The position numbers and the translations under genes are program-made. 64,000 nt of DNA from Deuterostichococcus epilithicus (taxonomy: Eukaryota; Chlorophyta; Trebouxiophyceae; Prasiolales; Stichococcaceae), in the NCBI GenBank assembly GCA_033439295.1, contig JAVTLE010000016.1:2232001-2296000 (forward strand), read 5' to 3'. Below the pieces are notes generated by a model. That model had not been told where the DNA came from, did no database searches, and saw only the letters and a list, made by a program, of their open reading frames with translations. Below, piece after piece: positions 11,292 through 23,148 of this stretch (the stretch's first letter is position 1; each line of letters opens with the position of its first letter).

Positions 11292-14200
11292 TCAGCGCCA
11301 CAATATGCCAAGCGGCAAGGATCGTCTGAGCAGCTCAGCGGCACAGCGTAGCCTTGACGCCCCCAGCACAGGACGTGTATGAGGAAGAAAAGAAGACTCC
11401 TCATGTCGGGTGTAACATGCACCTGCGGTACTGGGCAGCTGCTGCGCTGCCGCCGCTTCGACCGCCAGCTCCTTGCAAGGCAGCGGGCCGCTGCACTCGT
11501 CAGGCTGCTTTGGTGCCGTTGGCACAGCATCAACCACTATGGCCAGCTGCGGCGAGAATGGCTGCTGCTGCTGCTGCTGCAGCAGCGATGGCGGTAGCAA
11601 AGGTGGTAGCGGCGGCGGCGGCAGCAGTGGCTGCTGCTGCTGCGCCCAGCATGCATCCGCCCACTGCTGCTGGGCTGCTGCCATGTTATTTGCGGCTTCC
11701 TGCTGTTCCCCATCTGCATCCGACTGCTGCCCGCCGGCTGGCAGGCGTGCAGCAGGCAGTGTGAGCGGCGGCAGCAAGCTGCCCATGGCGTGCAGCTGGT
11801 CCTCGGTCCGCTGCTGCGTCCGCATGTCCCCAGCGGCGGAGCCGAGAACGCCAGAGCTTGCGGTGGGAGCCGGCGCCTGGCAGCCGGGCTGCGACGGCAC
11901 CGTGAAGCGGCTTGCAGGCCGCGCCGCCGCCGCCGCCGCCGGCGGCTGGCCGTGCATTTCTGCCGGTGCTTCCGCTGCAGGTGCGCCGCCGGCGCTTCGC
12001 CGCACAGCGTGCACTGCTGACATCGTCGCTGGAATGCTGGCTGCAGCGTCCAACATGGCGGCATGTGCTGGCACCGCTGCCCCGATAGACGTCAGGCGGA
12101 TAGCAGGCGCCGTGCCCGCCGCCGCAGGCGCCATCTGCTCTTCTTTTGCAGCTGCAAGGCCTCGGAGACCAGAGGCGACGCTGCCATGGGCCGAGATCCT
12201 GCATGCCGCCGGCTGGCTTCCAGACTGGAGCTGCGGCTTCGAGGGCGCTGAGGCAGGCGCTGGCTGGCCGGCCGAAGCCAGCAGCAGCGACGCCGCTGGG
12301 CCGCCTTCCCCGCCGGTGATGTCGAGGTCTGAGTCGTCGTGCGACGATAGTATAACCACGTCGCCACCGCTGGACCAGCCACCCGCAGGGGCGCTGCACC
12401 GGCGCTCGCCGCTGCCGCTGACGCCTTCGTCGCCCTCGTCATCAGACGAGCTCAGCCCGATGGGGTCATTGGCTGTGCCCGCCGCTGGCCGGCTGTCCAA
12501 CGGCTGCAGCTGTCGCGCCTGCGACCGCGGCGGCTGCAGCGACTCAGCGTCACCCGTGACGTCCACGTCGCTAGCACTGGTGACAGCGGTGGTGGCATCA
12601 CTGTCGTCTGCCATGGTGGCAGTGTCGTCTGCCTCGGCGACCGCCTCGGAGGCTGAGGGCGTGCCTGGCGACACCGCTCCTGCAACTGTTGCCGCTTCCG
12701 CCGCTGTAGCGTCTGGCGCAGTCTGAGGCGGCGGCTGGCAGGCGACCACGGGCACGGCGGTGGGCTCGCCTGAGCTGAGACCGCCCGCTGTGCTGCCGGC
12801 CACGTCGCTTTCGACAGCCAGCTGGTCTGCGGTGGCGTGGGATTTGCGTGGCGCTGCTTGTGGCGCTGCCACCGCCACCAGAGCGGCGTGGCCGCTGCGC
12901 TCTCCTGCACGCTGGGCGGCAGCCAGCTCATCCACGGCGTCGTCCTGATGTGCCAGTCCTGCTGCAGCAGGTGCACCAGCTGCCAGCTGTGCAGCAGCGT
13001 CTGAACCCGCCGCTGCTGGTGCCGCCGCTGGTGCCGCCGCGGGCTCTGCCGAGCCCTCCGCCCCTGGCGCCGCCTGCTGGTCACTTGCTGCGTTGCCTGC
13101 AGCCGAGCGTGTTGCTGGCTGCCCTGCTGGTGCCACGGGCTGGGCTGTTGCCTGGTGAGGCAGGTGGCACTGCCGCCGCACGGATCGCTTCCCATCAGCC
13201 GCAGGCGGGGCGCCGCTGTGGTCGCGCCTCCCGCCGCCACTGCTACTGGCAGGCGCCGGACTGGCCCAGCAGGCACGAATGTCTCGGCAACCGGATGCGC
13301 TCAACTTCAGCGACTGCCGCTTGGCGGGGGAGCCGCTGAAAGGCACGTGCACAGCCTCTCTGGGGCGGTCTGGGCTGAGGAACGCCTTTGTCGCGTCCGA
13401 CGGGCCGGCCTGCATGCATGAGTGGCGTCAGGGCTCGTGCTGCATCAATGTCTGACGGTCACTACATCAGGCGCTCTTAAAGCTGTGCTGATAGACATTA
13501 CATTCTGCCAGCGCCATGCTTGCTGACACAAGCGGACCGGTGTCTGCCTCGAAGGGTATCTCGAACGGTCTCCTCGGAGGGTTTCATAGTGCGCCTATTG
13601 TGTCAGGCACTGAGGCGAGTAAGGTCAAGCGTTGCAAGCCTCATGCATTCAAAGATGAGGTCAGTGGATCCGGTGGATCTGCCAAGCCCTTGCGAGGGAC
13701 GCATTGGGCGCACACCTCACACCACCGCTGGGGCTTCCGTCGTCGCTTCTTGCGCGGAGAGACTCGCAGGCTGTCTGCGTCGAAGCTGTCCTGCGTCGGC
13801 CGAGGCTCACACCCGTCGCTGCTGCCGTCAATGCCACTGATGGCGCTGCCGCTGCCGCTGCCGCTGCCGCTGCTGCTGTCACTGCCGCCGCCGCTGCTGG
13901 CTCTACTGCCAGTGCCGCCGCTGCCCGCCCTGCCGCTGTCCATGTCACCCGCGTTGCCCGCTGTGAAAGCGCTGCCCTCCACTCGCCCATCAGCGGCGAC
14001 CGCGACCCCGTTTGCGACCTGGTGATTCACTCCCGATGGCCTGGCCGCAGCCGCTGAAGGCAGCTGCACTGCAGGCGGCAGCAGCTGCTGCGGCGCGAGC
14101 GGCGGCGAGCGCTGCACGGGCGCCCCCGGGCGCAAATCCACTGTGATTCGGGTCACGATGTTGTCCAGCAGCTGGGATACCGCTGTCACGTCTGCCGCTG

Positions 14201-14504
14201 GGCCGGTGGAAGGTGCTGCGGCCGCCGCCGGGCTGGCATTGCTGCCATCGGCGGCCGGCAGCGGCGCTGTATGGCCGCCGACGCTGTGCGCAAACGGCAG
14301 CCATGGTCTGGCACCGGCTACCGCGCTGGAAGGGTTGCAGGCGTGCTCTCGAGTGCCCGCAGCAGGCGGCTGCTCTTCGTGCTGCCGTGGTGCGCCACTG
14401 CTGACCTCGGCACCGCGTGCAGCGCCTTCGCCTGCCGCGATGCCACCGACCGCAGCAGCGTTCAAGGCCGGCTGCTCGTTTGCGGGGCAAGATGCTGTCG
14501 TCAT
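11292..14504 (-). CDS. Large disordered nuclear-type protein, unknown function
   Basis: Two exons (14504-13716 and 13409-11292) encode 968 aa. The intron is GTGTG to GCAG and phase 0. The start is the first ATG (TTASCPANEQ follows). Exon 1 is Ala/Gly/Ser-rich and ends in an acidic stretch and a basic patch, SPRKKRRRKPQRWCE, a plausible nuclear localisation signal. Exon 2 opens with AGPSDATKAFLSPDRPRE, then SPAKRQSLKLSASGCRDIRA. The rest is low complexity, with Asp/Ser acidic patches (LSSSDDEGDEG, ILSSHDDSDLDITG) that resemble SUMO-interacting motifs, and Gln runs near the C-terminus. The motif spanning the intron is shared with the gene at 1198, its inverted paralogue. I do not recognise the family. 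A chromatin or transcription role is inference from composition and neighbours. Confidence 0.72.
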
Positions 14505-15139
14505 GCGCTGGATCGGGCGCAATCCGAGGTGCAGCCCCGCAAATCACGCTTGCTGGCTGGCGCCGGGCCCGCGACAGCGCGTCGGGTGTCTCATCGCCAG
14601 GACGCCCTCGCGGCGCTGGCCGCAAGAGGTGGCTGATGTTGCTATTTCTTCTCCTTGCGTCGATGCAATTTCTGCCCGTGACAACTGATGTCCTCCATTT
14701 AGCCAAGCGGCTTTTGGCAGTTACGGAGTTGCCGGAACGATCTGCTCGTTGCGCGGGCTGTTGTACAGCAAGGCGTCCAGCTTGAACACCCTGCCTCGGA
14801 GATGGACTAGCGCATCGCCTGAGGTTTCAGATTTGTGTTAATGCTGCACAATCCGAGCTACTGCCGAGCGTCTCGGAACAACAAAAGCTGTGATCCCGTA
14901 AGAGAGCTTAGTGGACGACGCGTTCTCGTAAAAGCCGCAAAGTGTTGTGTCCACACAGAATCTTGACGCTTGAGCACTCGCTTGACACCCGGCGCCGCAT
15001 ACTGATGGGACCCCCAGAGCGCTCCGTGCTGTGTGCGCGTGCTGTGGAATCCAGCCTGCGCTTCACCGGACATTCTCCGCTCTGCAAAACATGACCTCCG
15101 ACATGAACCTGAAATGAACCATGTCTGACTCTGACATGC
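14505..15139. other. Intergenic, promoter side of the 11.3-14.5 kb gene
   Basis: No supported gene is seen. Short open frames here lack motifs and splice partners. The region separates the ATG at 14504 from the start of the duplicated block. Confidence 0.6.
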
Positions 15140-18100
15140 ACCTGACATTTCCCAATGCATTTGCAATTTTTTAGAATTTTGCAGCTCTGCTGGAAGTCCT
15201 CAGTCAATCGTAGGTGCGCTTCAGGGAACGAAAGCCGCCAAAAACACAACACCAGCAGCCGGTCTCAAATCAGGTTCTGCACATGCCATTGCCCCGTGCC
15301 TGCTGCCAAACTTCCACCTGCAGAATATTGCGCCCCACCACAGCCTGAATTTCGACGCACATCCAGCAGACAAGGCAACGTCCATACTGCGCCATGCCGC
15401 CTCACTCTGCTGTCAAGTTCACTGTCGACGGTCCGCCGCCGAGGCGATCTGCACGGCCTCGGCTGCGGCCGCCGCCTCTGCCAGAGTCCCTTCGACATGG
15501 TCCATCAACTCGGCCCGAGTCCGCCACCGCCGGCTGCCCCGCAGCGCGTCAGCCAGCGCCCGGGCAGTGGCGGCGTTGCGCAGGAAGCCCATGTCACAGA
15601 GGGCGCCCAGCAGCTCATCTTGCTCCCGCACTTTTGGCTGCGAACCAGGTTAAGGGAGGGCAATACTCACCACCAGCCCTGAGTGCGATTGTCTTGGAAT
15701 CACGGAATCCCGCTTGTGACGGCTTCAACAAGTCCTGCCGCGCAACACATGTGGGGCAGAAGGGGTAGAGGTGGCAGCTGGTATATGACCATTGCGTCAG
15801 GCGCTGGCGGTGCCCCAGACGTTGTAAGCTGCTGCTGCGGCGGCGGCGCTGGTTCCGCCTGGGACTGCTGCGCTGCGCGAGACTGCTGCCGCGCCTGTGA
15901 CCGCTGCCATTGCAAGTCCAGCTGCGACGCCTGCCGCATGCCCACCGAAGGGTGACAGCTGCCCTGCGAGCTCTTCGTGACTGCGGCGCCGCCACCGCCG
16001 CTGCCACTGCCGCCCCCAAGTTCCTGCTGGCCACCTGGTCGGCGACGGCGGCGGCGCCATGATCGACTGCCAGCATGCCGACGGCTCCGCAGACAGGTGC
16101 GTGTAGTGGTGTACGTCTGGACTGCTGTGTCCCTGAGCACCCAAGGACAGCAGGTTGTCAGCTGCATTCAAGGTCGTACATGAGATCGTACATGAGCGGC
16201 TGGGTGGCTAGAGGCAAAGACACTGCCGGAAGGGGACGCAGCCTGACGCTGCCGCCTACCCAGCAGCTGCATCGGAGCACGAAAGCCATGTGTGATGCTG
16301 CGTGATCGTTCCTGCAGGCTCACGGACTGCCTCCGGTGCCAGCCGGCGGGCTGGCAGGCTGCGCGGGAGCAACCTGGTGGCCGCAAAGGCTGCCGGTGAA
16401 GGCAAGCCCTGGGTGTTCAATGCCACTCCGACGACGCACTTTGCGGTGGTGGCGGCGACACTGTCAGGCGCAGCTCAGCCGAGCGGTGGCGATTCGGGCG
16501 CTGCCCGCCAGCAGCAAGCGGCAGGCAGCTCTGCATCGGCGTCGGCGGCATTGACACCCCACAGCCAGGTGTGCTGCTAGGTAACTAAACGAGACAAGAC
16601 TTGATGTCCATTCCTTCAGAGAATCTTCACTCTGCAAAGCGAGGAACTCGGCACAGCACATGCTGTGCAATGCGGCTGCTGCGCTCAGCTACCGCCAGGA
16701 CCTCGACACTGCTGACTCCTGGCTCTCAGGTGCCAACATGGCAGCAGTCCACGCTGCGAGTCGACAGCTAGGGAGCGGAGTCCTCGTGCGCGGCGCAGGC
16801 TTCCCAGTTTGTGCACCCGCCAGTTGGCTGCGGCGGTCGCGCTGCCGGGCTGCTGCTTCGGCACGTGCGGCTGCGCTTTCAGCAGCCCGGTCACCGTCAC
16901 GCTGCTGCCTGCGGGCACGGTCACCGCCCGCTCCACGGGCAGCTCGGTTGGCGCCTGCGCAAGGGACGAATGAGTGCTCATTTGTTTGTCATGCACCCTC
17001 GATGGACATACTGCATGGTGGCGAACAGCAGTTGGCCGGGCAGCGCGCGCATCAAGCGGGAGCCGACCGATGTGGCCCTCGAGGTTGCATGCATGGTCAA
17101 CGGAGGCACGCAGACAGGCGAAGCGTCAGGTCAGTCGGCGACCGGCTGCTGCCGCACCTGTGTGCCCCGCGCTGCCGGGTCGCACCCATCGCAGCCGTAG
17201 CAACAGCAGCCCGGGCAGCCGGCTGTGCTGGCGCAGGCTGCGCCGCGGCAGGCGGCGCGTTGTCAGCCTGCGGGGCTGGCCGCGGCCGGGCGGGCGGCGG
17301 CATCTGCGCAGCGGCCGGCCGGCTGGACAGCTGAAGCTGGTTCCGCAGCGCCTGCGGAGCATCCACCAGCAACACAAGTCAGCACACTTGCAAGTTGCAG
17401 CTGTGTGGCTTGTGCCAGCGTCTGGCAGCTGAGCGTGTGCCGCCGCAACGCGAGCCTTGTCTACAGAAAGTCAGATGAGCACGTGCTTCAGAACAAGTCC
17501 AATCATCTGGTCGGGCAGCGCGGCGACGGCCTCGTCAAAGGCGGCATGCAGCCCAGACATGACCTGCGGCAGGTGGCCTGCCAGCAAGGATGCGCCTCCG
17601 ACAGCACCAACGAGCCCCACTCCGCCCTGTTTGCCTGCACCTCTTTAGAGCGACTTAGCATTTGTGAACTCGCATGCATCAGCATATTATTGCGCTGCGT
17701 TGGGCATACGACTAGGTGCTTGTGCGACCATCTGGCATATGAAAAATCACGGCAAAGCGTTGCTGGGTGCCCTGTCGGAATCCTTGTCTCCTCTGCCCTC
17801 GTCGTCGCCCTAGGGTGACAACATCGATCAGGCGCCCTGCCGTCACACCTGCAACTCTGTGCAGCCCGCCACCGACGGAGCCCGAGCTTCATGATGACGC
17901 ATCACAGCCAGAGCTGCAATTAGGTTGCAAAAAGTCAGAGGCATCGAATGGGACTGGAATGGCATCTTACCTGCACCAGCGTGGCGACCATGCGCAGGCA
18001 CGTCTGCGCGAGCACGTCCTGGAAGCCGCTGGGCCGGAAGGCGCTGAGTCTGCGGAACTTGCGGCGGCGTGTACGCTAGAGTCCCCCAGCAGCTGGCGTG

Positions 18101-19600
18101 CCTGCTCGTTGCGGCGCGGCTACGTATCGCAGCCCCTGGAACAGCCTGACCTCCGCCACGTCGATAGGCTGCAGTGCAGTCGATGCTCTGCACTCGTCAT
18201 CGATCATCCGTGTTGCGTGAACAAGCATGGACACGAGGAAGCCTGGCAGGGCGGGGTCAAAACTTACCGTGTAAAGCCACCTGCGATATCCGTGACATGC
18301 ACCGCGCACGCTGCGCTGCCAGATAATGATCCCTTCACGTCCACTTCGGTTTGACCTTGCAAGCTCGGGCGTGTGCCAACCCAAGACGGCATTCACGACA
18401 TTCTGGCTCTGCTGCAAGCCCCGCTGCGGCCCTCACTTGTGCGAATATGTCAGCCTTCCTCATCCCACCTGCTTCTGGCTGTGAGCAATGCGTGCGGCAT
18501 GAACCGCCACATGCAACTGAAGCCCTGCTTTCGCAGATCTTACCTGCTTCTGGGTGGCGGCCAAAGCAGGCGCCACAGAGCGCCGCACAGCCTCCAGCAC
18601 GCCGGCCAGCGCCGCTTGGAGGACGGCATGTGCCGTCAACGGCAACCCCCGCAGCGACCAGCGGCGCCGCGCCCAGCTGCAGCGACACGGAACCCGGGGT
18701 GACGGCCTCGCCTGTGCGGGGAACGAAGTTGCCCATCAACTAGCATTCAGGGATTCTGGGTGGTGCTATGCACAGTCGGAGCTCGGAGTGCACGGCCGGG
18801 CGTGCACGAGCGCTGCGTGGTAGAGGATGCAGGCTGCAGATGACAGTGCAGTGAGCTGATGAAATGACCTGGACACCATCTCAGCGTCTGAAATAATGGA
18901 TCTTGGCATAATGCGCCATCAAAAACTTTTTGATGTGTTGAACACACGCATACAAGACGTCCGCCAAGACACGCCTGGGCCAGGCGTGAGCGGCGGCAGG
19001 AGGTCCAGCCCGGGCAGTGCCGCGCCAAGCTCGATAGCATCGTCCGCAGCAGCGCGGTGTCCGCCTCCTGCACGTCCACTGCGCCGCTAGCCTGCGGGCC
19101 GGAACGTGAATTCTAAGAGTAATCAAGCTCTACTGCGGATGATAGGCGGGGTGCTAGAGTACATTTGCTTGCCTGTTGCCACTTGAGTCAGATGAGCCAG
19201 AAGCAGTGCTGCAGATGATTTTGCCTTCGCTTCTTAGTACCTTGAGCCTCGATGCTGATCGTCACTGCGGCCACAGCTGGAGTGTGTGCCCGGGGGTGCA
19301 TATACCGGCGGCAGCCCAGCACACACTCGCTGAGATGCATGCTCCGCCCGCACCTTGCACAGGCACTCCACGTCGAATAGCCTGAAGAGGTGCGGCAGCA
19401 GGCGCCGCAGCAGCAAACCCGAGCAGGCGCAGCTAACGCCATCCGCACTGCCCGCGCCGCCGGCCCGGCCCGCAGCCCCGCCTGTTGGCCGGCCTGCAGC
19501 GCGCAGCGCAGCAGGCCGCATTCTGCGCCTCCAGCAGCCGCACTGCCTCCCTTTTTGACCAAGCGTTGCATGCACCAGCCGCAGCAGCTTTCAACCTGTA
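15140..19600 (-). pseudogene. Decayed duplicate of the 3' third of the CDCA7-type giant gene
   Basis: The block matches 27115-31650 in direct orientation, exon by exon. Examples: the UBA-like terminal exon near 15630-15419 (LLGALCDMGFLRNAATARAL against LLGALCDMGFPRNAATARAL), the exon around 18740-18550, and the exon around 19540-19390. No zinc finger and no 5' exons are present, so it starts mid-gene. The segment 16013-16838 is inverted relative to the parent, so one coding exon and parts of two others lie on the wrong strand. The copy of the LLRCTLRAGLQPGL exon has small deletions that change frame. I read it as a non-functional partial gene copy. A short transcript from it cannot be excluded. 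Confidence 0.75.
15140..19600. repeat. Segmental duplication, copy 1
   Basis: About 4.46 kb, direct repeat of 27115-31650. The left edge lies in shared sequence TTGCAGCTCTGCTG. The right part shares GGAGTGTGTGCCCGGGGGTG. Introns as well as exons align, so this was a DNA-level duplication, not a retrocopy. Confidence 0.85.
16013..16838. repeat. Internal inversion within duplication copy 1
   Basis: Sequence from about 16013 to 16838 is the reverse complement of about 28030-28885 in copy 2, while flanks on both sides are collinear. Both breakpoints fall in GC-rich runs of GCCGCCGC-type sequence that form a short inverted pair. That could have mediated the flip (inference). Confidence 0.8.
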
Positions 19601-20158
19601 CGTACCCGTAATCGTAGTGCCCACGTGACCCTCTTCCCATACGCTTGAAGCACTACTCAGGAGCACTCACGTTCCAATTTAGACGCCATTTATTTGTACG
19701 CAAGTGCAATTCTAAGTGGTTTCCGCGCAGCGATCTATTCGACACAAAGTCACAAAAGCGTTTAATTGCTGAGTCCTACACGTGCAGCTGGAAGGACGCT
19801 GTCCCAGCTCATTCCACACGGAGACATCGCCGTTGCGCCGGTTCTCGCTGTGATTGCGTCGTTTTCAGCTGGTCGTGATCGTTAGCTACCTTCGTCTGCG
19901 CAGCAGACATCATCGTCACCGGAACGCCTACCGTGCGATCTTTCCAAGCCTTTCCCAACCTTGGTGCTTGCGCGCAACGTTGCAGCTGCTACGAAAGCTG
20001 CTTCTGACGTGCCAGGTGTGAGCCCCCTACGAATAATTACGCTATGTCATGCTTTGCAAACAGCTCCACGCGCCTAGCACTTGAACACACGACCGACATG
20101 AGCACGCCCGCAGGATTTGACCAGCAGCACTGCATCGCTGCTCAGGAACGTACATCTT
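19601..20158. other. Intergenic, AT-richer
   Basis: Sequence after the duplicated block drops in GC. No gene is supported. It should hold the promoter of the membrane-protein gene, whose 5' end is uncertain. Confidence 0.5.
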
Positions 20159-23148
20159 ATGGGCAGCTCTCGTTTCATTCCGGCAAAGACGCTACCAAGT
20201 GTACAGATGTGGCAGCAGAACGTGGGCTCGGCGGAGGCTGTCCACAAGGCGACCGCTGTCGTTATCGGTGACTTACACCAGGTGCAGCGTCTCGGCTTGG
20301 CCCGTCCTGGGGTTGGGTGTGCTGCCGCTTCCACGCGGCCCCAGATGCTGACGTCCATACAGCTGTATGCTGCGTGTTTAGGGTGTGAGGTTCACACCGT
20401 AGCTGCTGGGTTTGTTTTCTGTGTCCATGCTGACGCCGAACTGACGGATTACGCCGTGTATTTACTGCTGTGGTGCAGGGACAGCCTGCTCAGAGGAGTT
20501 TGCAGGCTGCATCTAGCTGCACTCGATCTGAGCAAGCGCTGGTTGGTTTGTGTGCTGCAGGAGCCTGTGCCAAGCAGCACGTTGCGCAAAGTGCTGCGGG
20601 TGCTCGTTGTCGCCAGCATCTTTGCTGCAGTTGCTGGCCTGACTGGTGTGTGCATGGCAGTTGAAAGTTGTTTTGCGGTGCCGCTGCAGCATAATGCATT
20701 GCAAAAGACGTTGGCAAAGCTCTGTTGATGACTTGATATGGTGCATCACTTGAGTTGTTTCTCACCGCTTGTGCGTAGTATCGCATCGTAAATCATCAAT
20801 TGGCTGCAGCTAAGCTCTGCCGCGCGATGCGTGCCAGGGCAAACTGTTGAAAAGCATTTGTTGTGTTCTTTCGCAGTGGCAAAGTATGTCACAAGTGAAG
20901 ATCTGCGAGGGAGTCTTGAAACAGTACGCGAGACTGATGTCTTCAAACTCTCTGGGGTGCGTCGTCTATGCTATGTATGGTAAATCATGCTTTCGTCGAG
21001 CCAAACGAACCAGGCAACCCTGTTTTGCAACTACAGCAGCTGTAGGTCGCTATTGCACAGCTCAAGCTGAGCATTGCCAAATGTATGGTGCTGATGATAT
21101 GCAGGATCAAGTAGAGGTGGCCCAGTGCCCCTGTCAGAATGAGACGTTCACCTGGTCAACCTTTGTCACATACAAGCCGCCATTCACTGCAAATCCTGAC
21201 GAACAGGTGCTGATTCTGATAGCTCATTGCACTTGACCTCACACAGTCCGAAGCGGGTTGTTATAGCAGTAAGCATGGTGCAATGGGCCACACACGACCT
21301 GGGTCTGGCCAGTTGCGCTCGGATGGCTGTCGATGCTGCGTCAACCTCTGATGACCGCCACAACGGTTCTGTCTCACAGCTGGTCCTGTGCGAAAAGGCC
21401 ATCGCACCAGAGCTGTACACGACATCGTTGCCCAATGCTGACTCATCGTCTGCGCAAAACGCAACATACCTTGGGTACCTGAATCGTCTGAACGACAATG
21501 TGGCAACGCAGCTCGCCTGCTCGCTGTGAGTAGCTGCCGTTCACTTGCTGAAGTGTCTTGTCTGCGCGCTGTGTCTTCTCTTCCGTCCATGGCGAGTGCA
21601 CGTATTTCTGTTGTTGTTTAGCTTCACATCGGCGCCGTGTACACTCTCAATTGCATGGCGCATCAGCAGCGCGTCACTCATGGCGCATGAATGCACATGG
21701 CGGAATTGGTTAGTGCCATCATCGAATATGTCATGCTTTCGCTCATCAACACATGTCGTCGCACAGACCCCTATACTCAAGCGCAGTGATTCCAGCACAC
21801 TAGGTGTTTATGTATGTGTCATATACGACAGTTGGTCTTGCAAATTGATGCAGGGCTTTGCGGGATCTTGCATTAGCACTGGACCCGAACCCCAACCACC
21901 ATGCCCTTGGTATCGGAGACAACTTTTACTCCACTGAACTGCTCAGTCGCCGTCAGGCGTACCAAAGGGTTACCTCCTTGATAAGTGCGCTGGCATGCGT
22001 GACGTCTGTGACCACAATGTGGAATCTGTCAACCTTGGCATTCCTTATCATGTTGCCCAATCTGAACACGGGACCCATGCCCTGCAGCGGGGAAGCTGGC
22101 AGAGTATACGCACAACCTCGAGATGCAGCTGGAGCTGCTCGTTGTTCTCGCCATAGCAAATCGCAAGGAGTTTGCGGCAATTTCCACGTCCCTTGTCAAC
22201 AGCACCGGAGGTCTGGCAGCTGTTACCGCAACGCAGATTAGTCTGGACTTGGCTTACAACAGAACCGCGGCCACCAGCCAAGCCCTACTGGTGCGTCCAC
22301 AAGTCCAATATGTCAGCATCCTGTCACGGCTCCCGACTGAACATCACGAGCTGCTGAGAGGACCATGAAATGCACCGGAATATTGGAGCATTTATGCAGG
22401 TGCATGTGCTAGTCATTCATTGCATTTAAAATTGTGCATTTGACAAGCGGCCATCGATGCCATTCATTGAATCACTGCTGAATTTCCGCGACCACCAGCA
22501 CTCGAATACTGCTGGGACCACGTCCCCTGCTGATAGAGTGCTGCAGCAGCTCTACAATGCCATCACGATGGATTATGACACCTACGTGGCGGCATGCAAT
22601 CCCTATTACTGGTGAGCACACGTTGAAGTATATTATGAGTTGTCCTGTTTACAAGCCATGCTGCATCTTGTTGAGCACTAGCTTGCAAGTGGGCCTTTGG
22701 CGCTCCGAAGCTGCTCATTGCTTTGTTGTTGATTATTGCCGTGTACAATGTACGAATGAACACCTAAAGGGTTTACGGTCCCTAGGACCACCGTCTTGAA
22801 ACTTGTGCAAGAATTGCACACGGTCGCACACAGATAGAGACTGCTGAATTTGTTGCCCTTGCCGTGTGCAGCGATTATTCCGTCAAGAAGAGCTTGTGGG
22901 GCCGTATCACAGACTTCCTGGGGTTGATCGGCGGACTCTACACAACAGCGCTAGCGGTCGGGTGCGTTGTACCTCACGCTGTTTCTTGCATGTGTGCCTG
23001 CCGCAATGATGCACCGCATCATAGTCATAATAAGCGCTCCTGTCACACGTGTCCTTATTGTGCCAATGCCACCAATGGCGCCTTCATCTGTGTTGTAGGT
23101 TAGTTGCGTGGTTCATGATCGATCTGCTGCTATCTCATTGTGTGTGAC
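20159..23148 (+). CDS. Multi-exon membrane protein with Cys-rich ectodomain
   Basis: Exons I can phase: 20561-20645, 20877-20956 and 21105-21206. Further exons lie near 21250-21528, 21851-21955, 22129-22290, 22502-22611, 22875-22960 and 23102-23148. An N-terminal membrane helix is encoded at about 20600 (VLRVLVVASIFAAVAGLT). The ectodomain includes CPCQNETFTWSTFVTYKPPF and several N-x-T/S sites. Near the end, two exons join across a split Cys codon to give CNPYYCDYSVKKSL, followed by LGLIGGLYTTALAV, a second membrane helix. From memory this CPC...CxPxxCxY...GLxGGLxxxL layout recurs in uncharacterised membrane proteins of rotifers and protists; I cannot verify that here. Function unknown. The first exon and start (ATG 20159) and the last exon are tentative. 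Confidence 0.55.

Noticed and set aside
11563-11592. CTG/CAG run as an unstable microsatellite
   Set aside because: It encodes a short Gln run in the reverse-strand protein, and similar runs are common in its disordered region.
11473-12726. 417-codon open frame on the + strand
   Set aside because: It is antisense to exon 2 of the 11.3-14.5 kb gene and is an effect of high GC. The reverse frame carries the motif shared with the paralogue.
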